From Piper betle (lineage: Eukaryota; Streptophyta; Magnoliopsida; Piperales; Piperaceae): DNA of 64,000 bases. The translations under genes and the position numbers were made by a program. The stretch spans positions 50,971 through 114,970 of the forward strand of contig JAURVB010012704.1 of the NCBI GenBank assembly GCA_033002965.1, given 5' to 3'. Below the pieces are notes generated by a model. That model was not told where the DNA came from and did not search any database. It saw only the letters and a list, made by a program, of their open reading frames with translations. This document shows, piece after piece, positions 12,741-25,598 of this stretch. How positions within the stretch are numbered: the first letter of the stretch is position 1; every line of letters begins with the position of its first letter.

Positions 12741-14560
12741 TGTTTCAAACTATGCCACATTGTCCATAGAAAAACATTAGTTGCTTTAATTGTAAGATAA
12801 TGAACTAAATTATAAAGTTTTTTTTATAAAATCTAAATTGTAAAGACTTAAATTGAAATGTTATCAAATGAGGCAACATCGTTAATAGAAAAACAAACTA
12901 TCAACTTTAATTGTAAAATAATGATCTTTATGGTAAATAATTCTTTTTACTAATGACACGGTCGAGTTTCTCATATCATCATAATTGAACTCTAAGATTT
13001 TTTAATTAGCTAGTCAAATTAGTCTTACATTTAATATCTATTTAAATAAGATTTAATACATTTGTGTGGATGAGTTTATAATCTTCAATTTGGTTAATCA
13101 CTTTTAAATAAATAAGTCAACCCATTAATTTACTCTAATTGGACCGGACCATTATAAGTAGTATTAGAGTTAACTTAGGATCGTACTTGATGATGGTAAT
13201 CTGTCTAGATAAAGATTAGTATGCTCATGAGCCATAGAAAGAATTTTTGGGACAAAATTTCATTAAAACAGGTGAAATGTAAGATATTTTAATTAATTAA
13301 TTAAGTTAGTCTTACGTCTAGGGTAAGATTTATATAATATTAGTGAGGATAAGTTATAATTTTAAATTTGGTTAATTATTTCTATGGAGATGACTAAGTT
13401 TATCAATTTGCATTAATTGGGTCGGGCCTTTATATAAACAACATGATGAAATGACTAAGTTTAATTACATCATAAACTCTAACTGAGGCGGTAACTGAAC
13501 ATTTTTTAAAAATAACAGGGCGTGTAAATAAAAGTTTTGATCATTCTAAGTGTTGCAAGTTATTTTCACTTGTATATAAAATTAGGCACCGGCCCAGTCC
13601 TGACATATCTCAAGCTTGGCGATGCCTAAGGAGTCATCAGCCTAAAGCCTCCAGTTATTGGATACTTTTTCATGCCTTGGAGCTTTATTAAATCACTTTA
13701 TGATAGATTTTATATGATTTATTGCTTCAAATTCGATTCAATTGGATGTTAAAAAAGGTCATCATACAAGCACTAGCCCATCCCGGCAAATCTCAAACTT
13801 GGCTAGTCATAAGAATCATCAGCACAGAGGCCCAGCTTATTGGGCATGTTCTCTTTCGAGCTTGGAGCCGCTGGGCCGGTCTAAGAGTGACCGACTGGGT
13901 GCTTGCTTGACGCTCTTAACTTGGCTAGTGGAGCAAAAATGCATTTAGGCTTTGTATTAAAAACAACTGATATAACAATATTATCAACGTGAAAAACCAA
14001 TTATTCATCTAAATCACATGACTATATTTTTTTATTACTTTAGATAAAATTATCCTCGTCATTTAACTATTCTAATAATTTAAAGGCTCGTATTTAATGT
14101 AGCTGACACAAGAACATCAGCTCTTGTTAATAAGGATGCTAATACTAATTTTTCTCTTGGGAGGGAATAAAACTTGTTTTTGTTGTCAGCTCGAGCTTGA
14201 CCGTTGGCTAAAACACCCTTCTTTGAAGGAGGTCATTAGGTCAAATCAAGGAATATCCTAAGAAGTCTATCAACCCCTTTCCTCCATGGTGGTATCGGGG
14301 GATTGCTGCTAACTGTAACAGTATAGCATGGTGTCCAGTACGAAAGTTACCTTGAAAAAAGGCTGATTTTTTTATGGGAACAAAATATACCCATTCAAAA
14401 GTCAATGGAACAGAATTTGGCCCGGAATATATACAAATTTAGAGAACAAAGCAGGCCTCAGACAATCAGATTGTCAGCCATCTACTGGTGACACAAAATA
14501 TTGCAGCGAAGAAAGTAATGACAGAGGACTTTATTCCCTTACGGTTGTTTCCCAGTTCAA
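12741..14560. other. AT-rich spacer with internal duplications
   Basis: No gene is visible. Three diverged duplicate pairs can be seen: about 12770-12830 with 12890-12940, about 13010-13170 with 13290-13450 (each with GTTAGTCTTAC or a variant, and TTTGGTTAAT), and about 13570-13660 with 13770-13860 (CTCAAGCTTGG / CTCAAACTTGG, then TCATCAGC). They suggest a decayed transposon or old tandem duplications. Confidence 0.55.
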
Positions 14561-14656
14561 ATTCCCCAATCTTTCAGTCGGTGTCTACAATGCTTTGCTT
14601 GCTCTTCCCATTTTAGTTCACATCGACAATTGTCTCACGGCTATCCAGACCTCTTC

Positions 14657-15818
14657 TTATGAGGTCTTCAGAGCACTAATCCCATGGTTAAGCAGGTCCA
14701 TGACTTCCACTTCTGAATCAGCTTCTTCTTTCTTTTTAAACATGTCTGGTTTTCTTTCTGTCTCTGTTCAACCTATCACCCATGTATGAATCAACCATTA
14801 ATTGCAAAAAGGAATGAAAATGGTTTTATGTGGGGCTTTTACATCTTTAAAATTCTTGAGCTTCTCAGTGTTGTTTAAACTTGATGAGCCTTCAGAGCTG
14901 CAGCTGGTGAATGAACTACCCTTGAATGTAGACGACAAATCAGGACTTCCATTGCTCCTGTTTGAACTTTGCTCCGGCAAACTACTCTGAATTCCTACAT
15001 CTTTCGTCGATAGACAAAGCATCTTCATGGGCATCTCTTCAGCATCTGCAAAAAACTTAAAATCTTCAATGGGTAAGTATTAGACAACCAAGAACTCCTA
15101 TCAGATAAAAAGTTTTGAGGTTAGATGCAAGGAATACAAACATGGGATTTTGCAAACATCTTCTGCTTCAAATGCAATCACGTTGGTCCTAATCTTTGTT
15201 AGGCGAGTTTCAGGTGGAAGCAAGGGACCGGACTTGGTCATTCTTCCAGAAATAGGACCAGCGCTTCCATTATGAGTTTTAGTGGACAAGCACTCAACCG
15301 GGATATGCCCAGAAAGTGGATTGCAAATATACTTCTCTGCTTCGTTCCATTTGGGGTTTAGAATACTGTTCCTTGACGACAAATAGTCCCAACCATTTCC
15401 CGGTCTTCTCTGTAAACCTAACCAACCACGACAACAAAAAAATCAGGACATTCATATTGTTCTCCTTATGAGCACAAGGTTTTTTGGTTCTTCTTTACAC
15501 ACTTTTAAGAGCTGCTGTGAAAGTATCTGGAGATGAGCCCATAGGACCTGTTTCAGAGAAGTAATGTAAATATGCAACCACTTCCTATACAAAGAAGCAG
15601 AATTTCCTAGCCTTGTTTCTAAGTATTGGATAAACTTCACCTCTTGCTTTGTAGCCTCTAGAAGAAGCTGTGCTCGGAACTTCTTTTGTACACGAAGTTA
15701 CCATGTCTTCTCTGAACCTGTTGGTGATTGATACCGGCCGCTTCTTTACATGGGTATTTTTGCTGGCGTCCAATCGGAATCTTGATGCAGGGTTTTGAGC
15801 CTCCATACTTGTTGACAC
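14657..15818 (-). CDS. Plant-specific protein of unknown function, 253 aa, four exons
   Basis: A consistent model on the minus strand is exon 1 15818-15641, exon 2 15417-15142, exon 3 15045-14843, exon 4 14761-14657 (178, 276, 203 and 105 nt, 762 nt in all), with GT donors and AG acceptors at every junction. Exon 2 carries WNEAEKYICNPLSG, VECLSTKT and MTKSGPLLPP. Exon 3 carries LSTKDVGIQSSLPEQS and a serine-rich stretch. The protein ends in an acidic segment and GISALKTS. These motifs resemble a family of plant uncharacterised proteins with WNEAEKYICNPLSG and T-DVGTQ signatures, seen also in N-terminal regions of some remorin-like proteins, but there is no remorin C-terminal domain. It is low-complexity and probably largely disordered. 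The function is unknown. Exon 4 is the least certain; its acceptor has a weak pyrimidine tract. Confidence 0.62.
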
Positions 15819-16561
15819 TTAGAGATAGACGATTGCAGCTCTCAATTGGGTGACCTTGCAGCTTAAAGCTTTCATGGAAATTATGGTTTCTAGACTCTCT
15901 GCTTTTAGTTCCTTAATATCAAGATCCTATCAAGCTAGCTTTCTCTATTTTCTTGTCTTTAGTCAGAGTACCTGTCATCTACGCAGATAAAATTTCAAGT
16001 GGAACTGATATGAAATCTGAACAATAACACTTCTTGCTGTTAAGCTTGAAGATTTATCTGGGTAGAAGACATACTCCGAGTCATGGAAGAGAGAATGGAA
16101 GTTTGGGGACCATGCTGATCCCGGTTGCCTTCTAGATCTCACGTTATTCAGCGCTCACGGATTTGTGGAGAGAAGATGCAATTTAGGGAAGACCTTTAGA
16201 CGGGATTTGCTTCTTATAGTTATGTTTTGCACAAAATGTCTACGTTTGGCCCCAATTATTAGGTTTTTATACATGCTGAAATAAATAGTTGGAGTAACTA
16301 GCAATAAATATTTATTTTTTCCAAGGTAAACTATGAACATATTGAAGGAAAAGAGGTGGTATAAACAATGTTATCAATGAATTTATTGTTCACCAATGCT
16401 TGGCTACTATGTGAATTGTGAAGTGTGAAGGAGCTCTAAACTAAAACCTGCATACGAAAGAAACGTTTCGAACCAGCAGAAATGAGTTGGCGTGGGCCTA
16501 ACGATTGCTCAATCATTTTGGTACCCGAAAGTGATTATTGTACTGCAAAGGTTTATACTGT
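15819..16561. other. Upstream region of the 253-aa gene
   Basis: This lies 5' of the minus-strand gene and before the copia LTR. It probably holds the promoter and 5' UTR, but no clear TATA box or other motif stands out. Confidence 0.4.
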
Positions 16562-17092
16562 CCCGGTTGAGAAAATCCCTAAATAACAACAAATACGTGA
16601 GACACGAACATGACACTCAAGAAATAAGATAAAAACAAACACAAAAAATATATAGTAAATTAATGTGAAAAGCCCTCGTTCTATCCAGACTTAAAAACTA
16701 TAGCACAATGACAAATACTTTACTGCCTCAATTAAAGATTACTACCATTAAACTCAAAGAAACGTATAAGAAGATTATTCACTCAACCCTTATAATTTAG
16801 ATCCTAAGATTTTTTTCTCTCAACACTTCGTATAGGATTGCATCGGTGAATAAGGTTACATTTCCCTCTTCTTATCTCTTCTTTTTTTCTCTCCTTTCTA
16901 TTAATTCTATATCTTGTCCCTAAAGAGCATTTTTATATATTTTGAACCTCATCATCTTCAATGACTTGTTCAACAAACGGTCACCACCATTTCGTATTCT
17001 GAGACTTTTTCTAGCATTCCTAAAACTTCCTTTTGCATTTTGAGTGACAATGGGCTACAAACACTTAATATTTTTTGGTACAAATATTAGCA
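16562..17092 (-). repeat. 3' LTR of the minus-strand copia element
   Basis: It begins about GTTGAGAAAATCCC (terminal TG mutated) and ends at CA (17091-17092), followed by ATCTCCCACTT, the complement of a polypurine tract. It matches 21431-21960 over most of its length. Confidence 0.75.
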
Positions 17093-17229
17093 ATCTCCCA
17101 CTTAGAGTTTGATTGGAACTCATTAGCCTTGATCTTCATCCACTTGTTTGTCGCATAAGTTCACCACTTGCATTTTAGTGTAGGTTCACAAAAGTTGAGC
17201 AGGGACTCAACTGTTGTCCCTCCACCGAT

Positions 17230-20200
17230 TTGGTCTGCATGTTCGCCGAATTCTTTTTGTTATCAATCTACTCCAACTTTAATTTACTTTTGTTTAACAA
17301 AAATCTGATAAATTGATACCTTAATCGAATATGTTTCGTCCATTAATGAAATGCTAAGCTTTTGGCTAAATGAATTATCCTTTGACTATCACTGAACAAC
17401 CCGCAATCAATCCCATCAAAACCTAAATGATTCATTAAAGATTTAATTCAAATGTACTCATTGCTATCCTATGTAGCAGCTACATATTCAGCTTCAGTTT
17501 AAGACAGAGAAACTATCTTTCATAGTTTTGAAACCCAACTCACTGCGGTTCTACCAACTGCAAAGATGTAACCGAGATCTTGTTCCTTAGACGATTGGAA
17601 TTGAGTACGTAAAGTAGTAGTCCCCCCCCTCGCGTGCTCCTTCCATTGTCACTATCTTCAACATCATCCGAGTCCACATAACCTACCACATCAATGTTAT
17701 CACCCTCAAAACATAAACAGTACTTATTAGTGCCTTTCAAGTACCTAAAAATCCACTTCACCATTTCCCAATGTTCTTTGCCTGGGTTCTTTATAAATCT
17801 GCTCATTATTCCCACTACATAGGCAAATATCCGGTCATGTGCTCACCAACACATACATGAAACTTCAAAGTGCTGAAGCACAAGGCACTATTTTCATGTG
17901 ATCTTTTTCCTCATCACTCTTAGGACCTTGTTCCTTAGACAATTGGAATTGAGTACCCAAAGTAGTAGTCACCAGCTTGGATTCATACATGTTGAATCTC
18001 TTAAGAACTTTCTTCACATACCCTTTTAAGATAGCCACAACCTCTTACTCTTCTTATTTCAGGTAATTTGCATCCTAAGAAGTTCTTTTATTTTACTCAG
18101 GTCTTTCATAGAGAATCTCTTGGCTAACCTCCTTTCAAGATCATTGATCTTTTCCATGTTAGTCCCTGCAACAAGCATATCATCTACATACAAGGTTAGA
18201 ATAATATAGTTGTCATTATTAACCCTTTGTAGATAAATACACAAGTCTGAGTTGCTTATTGTAAATCCAATCTCCAACATAAACTTGTTGAATTTTAAGT
18301 ATCACTGCCTCAGTGTTTGTTTAAGTCCATATTGACTCATCTTCAATTTACATATCATGTTTTCTTTGCCTTTGACTTCTGATCCCTCGGGGAATTTTAT
18401 GTAGATCTCTTCCTCTTGGTCTCCATGAAGGAAAACTATTTTCACATCAAGCTATTCTAAATACAACCCCCATACAACCACAATACTCAAGATAATTCTA
18501 ATAAAAGTCATTTTTACAACAAGTGCAAATATATCATAAAAATTTATTTCTTTCATTTGACCAAAACCTTTTTACCACAAACCTTGCCTTATACCTTTTT
18601 GTCCCACTAGCCTCATCTGCATACCACTTGTTTTGCATAACCTTTACCTTCGGTGGCAACTTCACCAACTCCTATATACTGTTCTCCTCTAATAATGACA
18701 TCCCATCCTTCAGGGCAGCTTCCACTTAAGATGAGCATTGTCACTCATGACCTCATCATAGGATTCTGGTTCTCGTGCATCAATATACAAAATATGGTGT
18801 AATGGTAGACGCAATCATGTATAGGCTTTCTTACCTTTGTGATGCTCCTCCTTAACTTGGGAACAACAATAACCTTTTGTGGTCGCTATGAGTCATCAAT
18901 TTCAACCTATGCATCAGAATATTCAGAATCTGATTCCTTATCATCATATGGTTGATCAACCTCTGATTCACCCTCTTGTTCGGTCTCACTAGACGATGAT
19001 TGTTCTACATCACTTAGAACAACTACTTCATTTTGAACCCGCAGTTTTCTCTTCATCTGCTTCATCAAGCTCCACTTACACCTTCTCTTTTGACTCACCC
19101 TTTTTCTATATTTTTGTCTTTGTACATACAATCCTCATTGAATATATATCTCATCTTCGAAATACCTCATTGTTCTCGAAGTCCCACAACCGGTAACTAT
19201 ACTCGTTACCCCCATATCTGAGAAATAGACACATAATGGATTTTGGTTTGATCTTCTTCTTTAATTCCATGTCAACATGTATATATGCAATACAACCAAA
19301 GACTCTAAGAAAGGAGTAGTCAAATTTCTATCTAGTTCATACCTTCTCCGATATTTTTCCATCTAAGTCACTTAATGGACTCCGGTTGATTAGGTAGACA
19401 ACGGCATCTACGGTGGCTCTCCAAAGATGCAAAGGGAGTCCGACATGAACTCTCATACTTCTTGCTCTCTCTAGGATGGTCCGGTTCATTCTCTCCGCCA
19501 TCCCATTCTACTGTAGTGCCCTTGGCTATATCATAATCCACCTAGTCTCTTTGGTAGAACGATAGAAGACAAACTCTTTTTGCTATACTCTCCATTGTCT
19601 GACAATTGACATTTTCTATCTCAACTATTCTCTACATGGGCTTTCCACACCTTTAAAAAATTAAAGACCTCTAATTTTTCTTTTATAGTGTAAATCCATA
19701 TCTTTCTACTATAATTATCTATGAATATATGGTAGAACAATAGGAGACAAACTCCTCATTGCTATACTCTCCACCATTGTCAGCAAATAGGCATTTTCTA
19801 TCTCAACTATTCTCTATACTGGCTTTCCACACCTTAAAAATATTAAAGACCTATAATTTTTCTTTGATAATGTAAATCCATATCTTTCTACTATAATTAT
19901 CTATGAATATAAAAAGTAGAGATTACCTCCAAAAGACTTTTCTTGAGCCGTATCAACATCTTTGTGAATTAAGTCCAATATTCTAGTTTTTTTCTCTTGC
20001 TCATCCTTGCTGAAGCTAACCCGTTTTTATTTGCCTAAAACACAACCATCACGAAAATCAAAATTAGAATCAATTATTCATGCCAACACCTTCTTAGAAT
20101 GTTGGATCTTCATCCCACTCTTACGGAAATGACTAAGTATTTTATACCATAGCATTGTTTTATCATTCTTCACAGTGGCCAAAGATACAATTGGATCTAT

Positions 20201-21350
20201 CTTGGTAAACAATGGATATAGATTGCTCACTGCTTTCCCCTTGATCACTACTTGTGCTCCTTTGCTGATCTTCTATTGAATGTTCTCAAATGTGATCCTA
20301 TAACCCCTCCGTCCAGCTTGTTGACTGATATAAGATTCTTTTTCAACTCATGTATGTACCTGACCTCCTTGAGAATAAGTTTACCTTCACCATGCATCTT
20401 TAAATGAATTACTCCCCTACCTTCAGTCTTGCACCTCTGACCATTGCCAACTGCTATAGGTCTAAACTCACCCTTGAAAAAATCACAAAACCATTTCTTA
20501 TAAGAAGTATAATGAAATAAAGCACCTAAGTCAATATATCGTGTGTCTAATTTATAGTCATCATAAACTGATGACCAAAGTTTTCCCCATGTCCATCTAC
20601 AATATTAACCTCATTCTTGACTCACTTAGGATAATCATAGTTTACATACCCTTCTTTATCACAAATACAACAAGTAGGCTCTCTCAAATTTGCCTTCGGA
20701 TTTAGAGCGCCATCAATTCTTAAGACATCTACTTTGACCTCTGCCCCTTTCTTTGCTTTTGGCTTTGTCCATCAACAAAGTCATGCTTGATGTGAACGAT
20801 GTGCTATCTACCATGCTCTTCTTCATTATCTCCTAATTCAAGACTGCACTTAGCACTTTATCAAACTTTAGCTTTTCTTTCGATGCATTACTAATAGATG
20901 TAATGATCGTAGCCCAACTCTCAGGCAAAGACTTCACATTAAAAATTTCATATCCTCGTCAAATGTCATCTCCACAAATTCAAGTTGTGCTCATATGTTA
21001 TTCAAATTATTCAAATGTTCAGCAATAGATTTACTCTCGAGCATTCTCAAATAGGTAACTTTCTTAAAAGAAATAACTTGTTAGAGGCTGACGACTTCTC
21101 GTATACACCTGTTTATGTCACCATCAATCCTTTGGTAGTTGCTTACTTGGACACATTAAATGCCACCAACTTTGTTAAACACAATCGAACAATAGCTAAA
21201 GCACACCGGTCCAACAAGGCCCACTCCTCGATTGACATCTTTTTTGGTTTGGTACCTTTGAACATTGATGCAGTTGCTTCTTGTATAGTTAATCCTCAAT
21301 TTACATCCACCACCATTAATAATTTGTTCTATCAAATTTTTCGATCTTCC
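17230..21350 (-). pseudogene. Copia gag-pol remnant
   Basis: RT residues include LTLYVDDMLVAG (about 18215-18180), so the YVDD site is intact here, and PEGSE with MSQYGLKQT upstream. RNase H shows KEHWEMVKWIFRYLKGT. Integrase shows the ERMNRTI-ERARSM stretch at about 19500-19440. The gag zinc knuckle has cysteines at the first positions, but asparagine replaces the histidine. Stops and shifts break every domain. A 178-bp tandem duplication (19553-19913) disrupts the integrase region. Confidence 0.82.
19553..19913. repeat. 178-bp tandem duplication inside the copia integrase region
   Basis: Copy 1 starts at GGTAGAACGATAG (19553), copy 2 at GGTAGAACAATAG (19731). Both contain TCTCAACTATTCTCTA and end ATTATCTATGAATATA. 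The copies differ by scattered substitutions and a few small indels, so the duplication is not recent. Confidence 0.85.
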
Positions 21351-21430
21351 TTATCTTGAAAGTGACCGTTATAACTCTCACACAAATCAAGACTTGAATG
21401 AATGAGACCCGGTTCCCATAGACAACACCA

Positions 21431-21990
21431 ATTATTGAGAAAAATCCCCAAAGTTGGAGATCGATCATAACAACAACGAACACGTCAGACAAAAAAATGA
21501 CATGGGAGAAATAAGAAATATAAATACAAAAATACACGGAATTAATGTAAAAAACCCTTCATCTATCGAGAGTCAAAAAATTATGGGACGACAACAAACA
21601 ATTCACTACTTCAACCAAAGATAACAACTTTCAAACTCACATAAATGTACAAGAAGATTACTAGCCCTCAGATCCTAATATTTCTCTTCTCTCAATACTT
21701 CGTATAAGATTATACCAGTGAATAAGATTTCCCTTCCCTCTTCTTATCTCTTCTTTTTTCTCTTCTCTATTTTACTTCTTTATCTTGTCCATACTTTCAA
21801 GAATGAGGTCAAAAGAGCCTTTTATAGGTTGGTTATTTTGAGTCTCTCTATTTTTAATGATGGTTCAATAAACAGTCACCATCATTTCGCATTCTAAGAC
21901 TTCTTTGGCATTCCCAAAACTTTCTTTTGCATTCCGAGTGACAATGAGCTACAAATAGTGTCCTGATGTGTAGTCGTCTACATCTTAAAT
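21431..21990 (-). repeat. 5' LTR of the minus-strand copia element
   Basis: Homologous to 16562-17092 from about TATTGAGAAAAATCCCC to GAGCTACAAA (21957), after which similarity stops, so the outer edge is uncertain. The expected tRNA-Met primer site inside it (about 21415-21430) is heavily mutated. Confidence 0.7.
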
Positions 21991-22222
21991 TGCAAATTGT
22001 TGCATATTGAAATTGGCTCACACTTCGCTTACACACTTAGGATGCAAGACTTGAAAATTTTATTTGAAGTAAATTTTAGTTCGATATTTTCACTTTAAAA
22101 AAATTAGTATCCGCAAAAATTGGATGAGAATCGTTAAATTATAGGCATTTAGATGATACATGTAATTTTATTAAAATTTAATAAAATTTGGGATTGTAAA
22201 TTCACTCGACAAGTTATAGACT

Positions 22223-24735
22223 TGAATTGTAACACCTTGTTTCGGTTCACCCATAAACCAACCCAGAAATATTATCGGCAACCAAACCGTTCGCTAATCT
22301 ACTGGATTTAGTTAAGCTAACCAGGATCTACCCTCGGAGTCTCAAGATGGTGATGCAGCATGCAAAGTATGAATGAGATGCTTGGATTCTAACATTGTCC
22401 TGCATGCATGCTATGATATGCAAACAAGCCAAACAAACAAAAAGTTCAAAAGAAATATTTATTTTAAAAACAAAACCGTCAAAGTCTCCCCTAAAATTCC
22501 AATAGCAGCCACCTTGTCAATAATAAATGATATATATTTATAGCAATAAAAATTACAAACACTATCTAAACCCAACATGATTTTCACATTCTAGTTATCT
22601 TCGCTCCATAGTTCACCCTGTTCATTTTCACTTTCCATTTGCATTCACATATAAAATATCTTTAGTAGTTTACGAAATATCATTCAAATTCATTAACCAC
22701 ATAATTCAATACATCACCAATTATAGTCGACAAGTACATGTGTGCGTGATTTCATTGATACTCCTCTGTAGGCCCAACAGTGCTCATTCCTTAAGATTCT
22801 CACCTACATATATAATAAAAACACATCTGTAAAGAATATTATCAGTCCTGAAATAACTAATAACAAACTGATACAGAAGAGTCAACCCTCCTGTTGAATA
22901 AAAACCTCATATACTTCCTCAAGAACTCTCATACAGGCAATAATGGGAGCCGTCAACCTCGGGTAGTAGTGTCCCTTTTCCACATCAATCTCTTTCCATG
23001 GCCATTTAAACTATCCCTTTGTGTGGGAAAATCATTCTCTTTTTCTCAACCCTCTACAACTTCCATATTACTCCTGTCCCTGAGTACAGAGGTTGAGTAC
23101 TCTCAGGCATGCGCCTTCATTACCCTTTGACACCATAAGTCTAGACATGCGTTGCACAGCAGTACCCGTAAACCTCCACACTTCTCAGGGTTTGAGAAAT
23201 TCAAAGGTGGAGTTATCAAGATCCCTTGGGAATGGAGTGGATGCACACTAGTTCCAGAGCCCGCTTTGATAAACACCTGCCCTATCTCAAGACGTGGCTT
23301 TCATTTTCCCTCGTCACACATTTCACTGAAAACAAGAAAACTACATATGCATAGGAATGGGTAGGGAATTCAATATAATAGGCCCAAAGGCATTGTGAGC
23401 TGGATCTGAGTTTTGAAAAAAACTCGAGGGATCTCATCCTCAAGGGTTATTAATCCGAAAATACGATCGGGTAAATAGCCCGTGTGGAGTGGGATACGAT
23501 CAATCCTCCACTCGACATGTCCTCTTTTTTGTTAAAAATAAAACACAATATAATGAGACAATAAATTGAGAGTGAGTCCTAAATGGACCTAGTAGAAGCT
23601 CCAATCGTGTCCACGCGCCAAAGCGGGGAGCTCCTACTCGGTACCTACACATCAAACTAAAAGCTAACACCCTCTAACTAAATGATGCATCAAACATCTT
23701 ATAGCATACACACACTACATCATACATCAATCACAAGTAATGTTTCCTGCACTACGTTGCATTAGATTATGATAATTACTTAGTTTACCTAATTAGTTCC
23801 TTAACATCTATTTGAATACACTTCAATCAGACAATCCATATTTTATTTTTATTACAATAAAAATATCTAGCACATCAATTCATCCATCCTAGCATGCTAT
23901 GCCAACAATTTTTAATTTAAAAGAATTAAATCGGAGGTAATTACACCTCACATCGTCGGCAGTTGGCAATTGGTGACAGCTAGGGTTTTATTGTGTGTCT
24001 CGAAGCTCGAATTCAGCACTCAACGGCATCCGAAGTTCAATCGGTGGAAGATCCGGCAAAATCCAGCTAGTCCAATTTTCTAGCAATTTCTAGTGGTTTT
24101 TCGGCAACCTTCCAACGGTTTTCTAGCCACTATCGACATGATGGTGATGGTATAGGGTACCGTTGGCACTGGCTAGGTGAGCCTGATATGTCTATGACGT
24201 CGACGTAGTTGGCAGAAGTGGTTGTTCACTGAAAAAAGGCAAAACAGGAGCAGTCGGTGGTAGGGTTACAAGATCTGGCCGGGATGGGTAGAGCTAGGCT
24301 ATGTTCTGATCAGTGAAGGTCGTGGGAGGGTTGACGATGTCAAGGCGGCAACTGGATGGTGCCGGCGATGGTCACCGGCAACGAGATTAGAGATGGGAGC
24401 ATGGTACTAGGGTGCGGCTCCCTCGTGTCGTACTAGGGTGCGGCTCCCTCGTGCCCACGTCCTAATGTGTTATTCGGCCTAAAAATAATTTTACGATTAA
24501 ATATATAAATATATATATATACTGCATACTTTCATATACTCTGATAACTCAATTCTCACTGTCTTCTTAACATTATCATCATATACTCAAGTACACTCAA
24601 CCCTCATCGCTTAGAACTCACGGCTAGCCTCGACTTAACACGCAGTTCATGAAACTAACTTAATTCAAACTGACGTTTGAACCGGCTAGTTCACTTATAT
24701 AAAACTCTGACTCGAGTCACAGGTTTTAGATGAAT
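22223..24735 (-). mobile_element. Solo LTR (2.5 kb) of the LARD family with 5-bp target duplication
   Basis: The LTR itself is 22228-24730. It starts TGTAACACC and ends GGTTTTAGA (CA changed to GA), flanked by perfect TGAAT repeats at 22223-22227 and 24731-24735. It matches the LARD LTR at several points: compare about 23150-23240 with 9080-9160 (ACCTCCAC, AAGATCCCT), 23570-23640 with 9505-9560 (GAGTCCTAAA), and the termini. It has no internal retroelement sequence. It is shorter than the 3.75-kb relative, so it is a deleted or different subfamily member. Confidence 0.82.
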
Positions 24736-25598
24736 ATTCTGAGTCAACATCAAGGTGACTTAAAGTATTTTATAAAGGTTTTTATTATTGTTTTAAGCCT
24801 ATTTATAATATTAGTGGCTAAAAATTGTGTTTGGCTGTTGGGAAATATAAAGCGGCAAGAGGCATTCTTCAAACATATGCAGAAAATATTACATAATAAT
24901 AAAGAGTGGTTGATCTATTTTTATTTTACTTAAATACTTGAACAAAATTTTACTAATAATTATAACCAATAAACATTGTGTCATGAATTCTATCACTTTT
25001 TATCATTATAACAAAAATAATTTTGCAGCAAAATTTTTTGAGAGTAACTTTCTAACTGAAACCAAAAGCTCTCTTAGACTTGTAACGGATAAATGTACAT
25101 GATTTATATTTACTTTTAAATATTTTTTTAACTAAATTATGAGAAAGATAATTATATTTAAATAAATTTTACTATTTAACTTGAAAATTCTTATAAAATG
25201 AACTATCCATTGAGTTTGGATCGAGAAGTCATGTAATAATAATTATAAGTTGACTCAAGTAATCTTTGGAATCAAAAAAAAATTTAAACTATGAGAATTA
25301 CAACTTACATAGAACAAATGGTTTCTTTGTCTTGTTCAATGGCTCATAATTTTAGTTTTCACACAATTCTGAGCCAACAAAATTAAGAAGAAATATTTCT
25401 AAAAAAGGGATTGAGGAGAGTTGTTTTCTTCTTATAGATCAAACTATACTTGTCTCGTTTGATATCTTTTTTTATTGATGGTAAAATTCACGTGGATCTG
25501 GCCCAAAAATATGAAGCACGAACAACTTGCAGATCACGCTTAAGCCTTCGTCATTTTGGCACGGCAGTCCGTAGAGTTATAAAATCACATAGGGAATG
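24736..25598. other. AT-rich spacer without recognisable genes
   Basis: Only short random ORFs (24730-24933, 25450-25671) with no known motif. No repeats were seen. Confidence 0.5.

Larger units (their letters stand above)
16562..21990 (-). mobile_element. Ty1/copia retrotransposon, degraded, with both LTRs
   Basis: Two diverged direct repeats flank copia coding remnants read on the minus strand: 16562-17092 and about 21431-21960. Both contain CTTCGTATA and CCCTCTTCTTATCTCTTCTTTTTT. Between them, right to left, are gag (about 21350-20700) with a degenerate zinc knuckle (about 20690-20650), integrase (about 19700-19380), reverse transcriptase (about 18450-18060) and RNase H (about 17815-17540). 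A polypurine complement (CTCCCACTT) follows the left LTR. LTR divergence is high, with many indels, so the insertion is old. Confidence 0.85.

Noticed and set aside
20985..21359. Plus-strand ORF of 124 codons
   Set aside because: Antisense to the copia gag remnant, which is supported on the minus strand by domain order.
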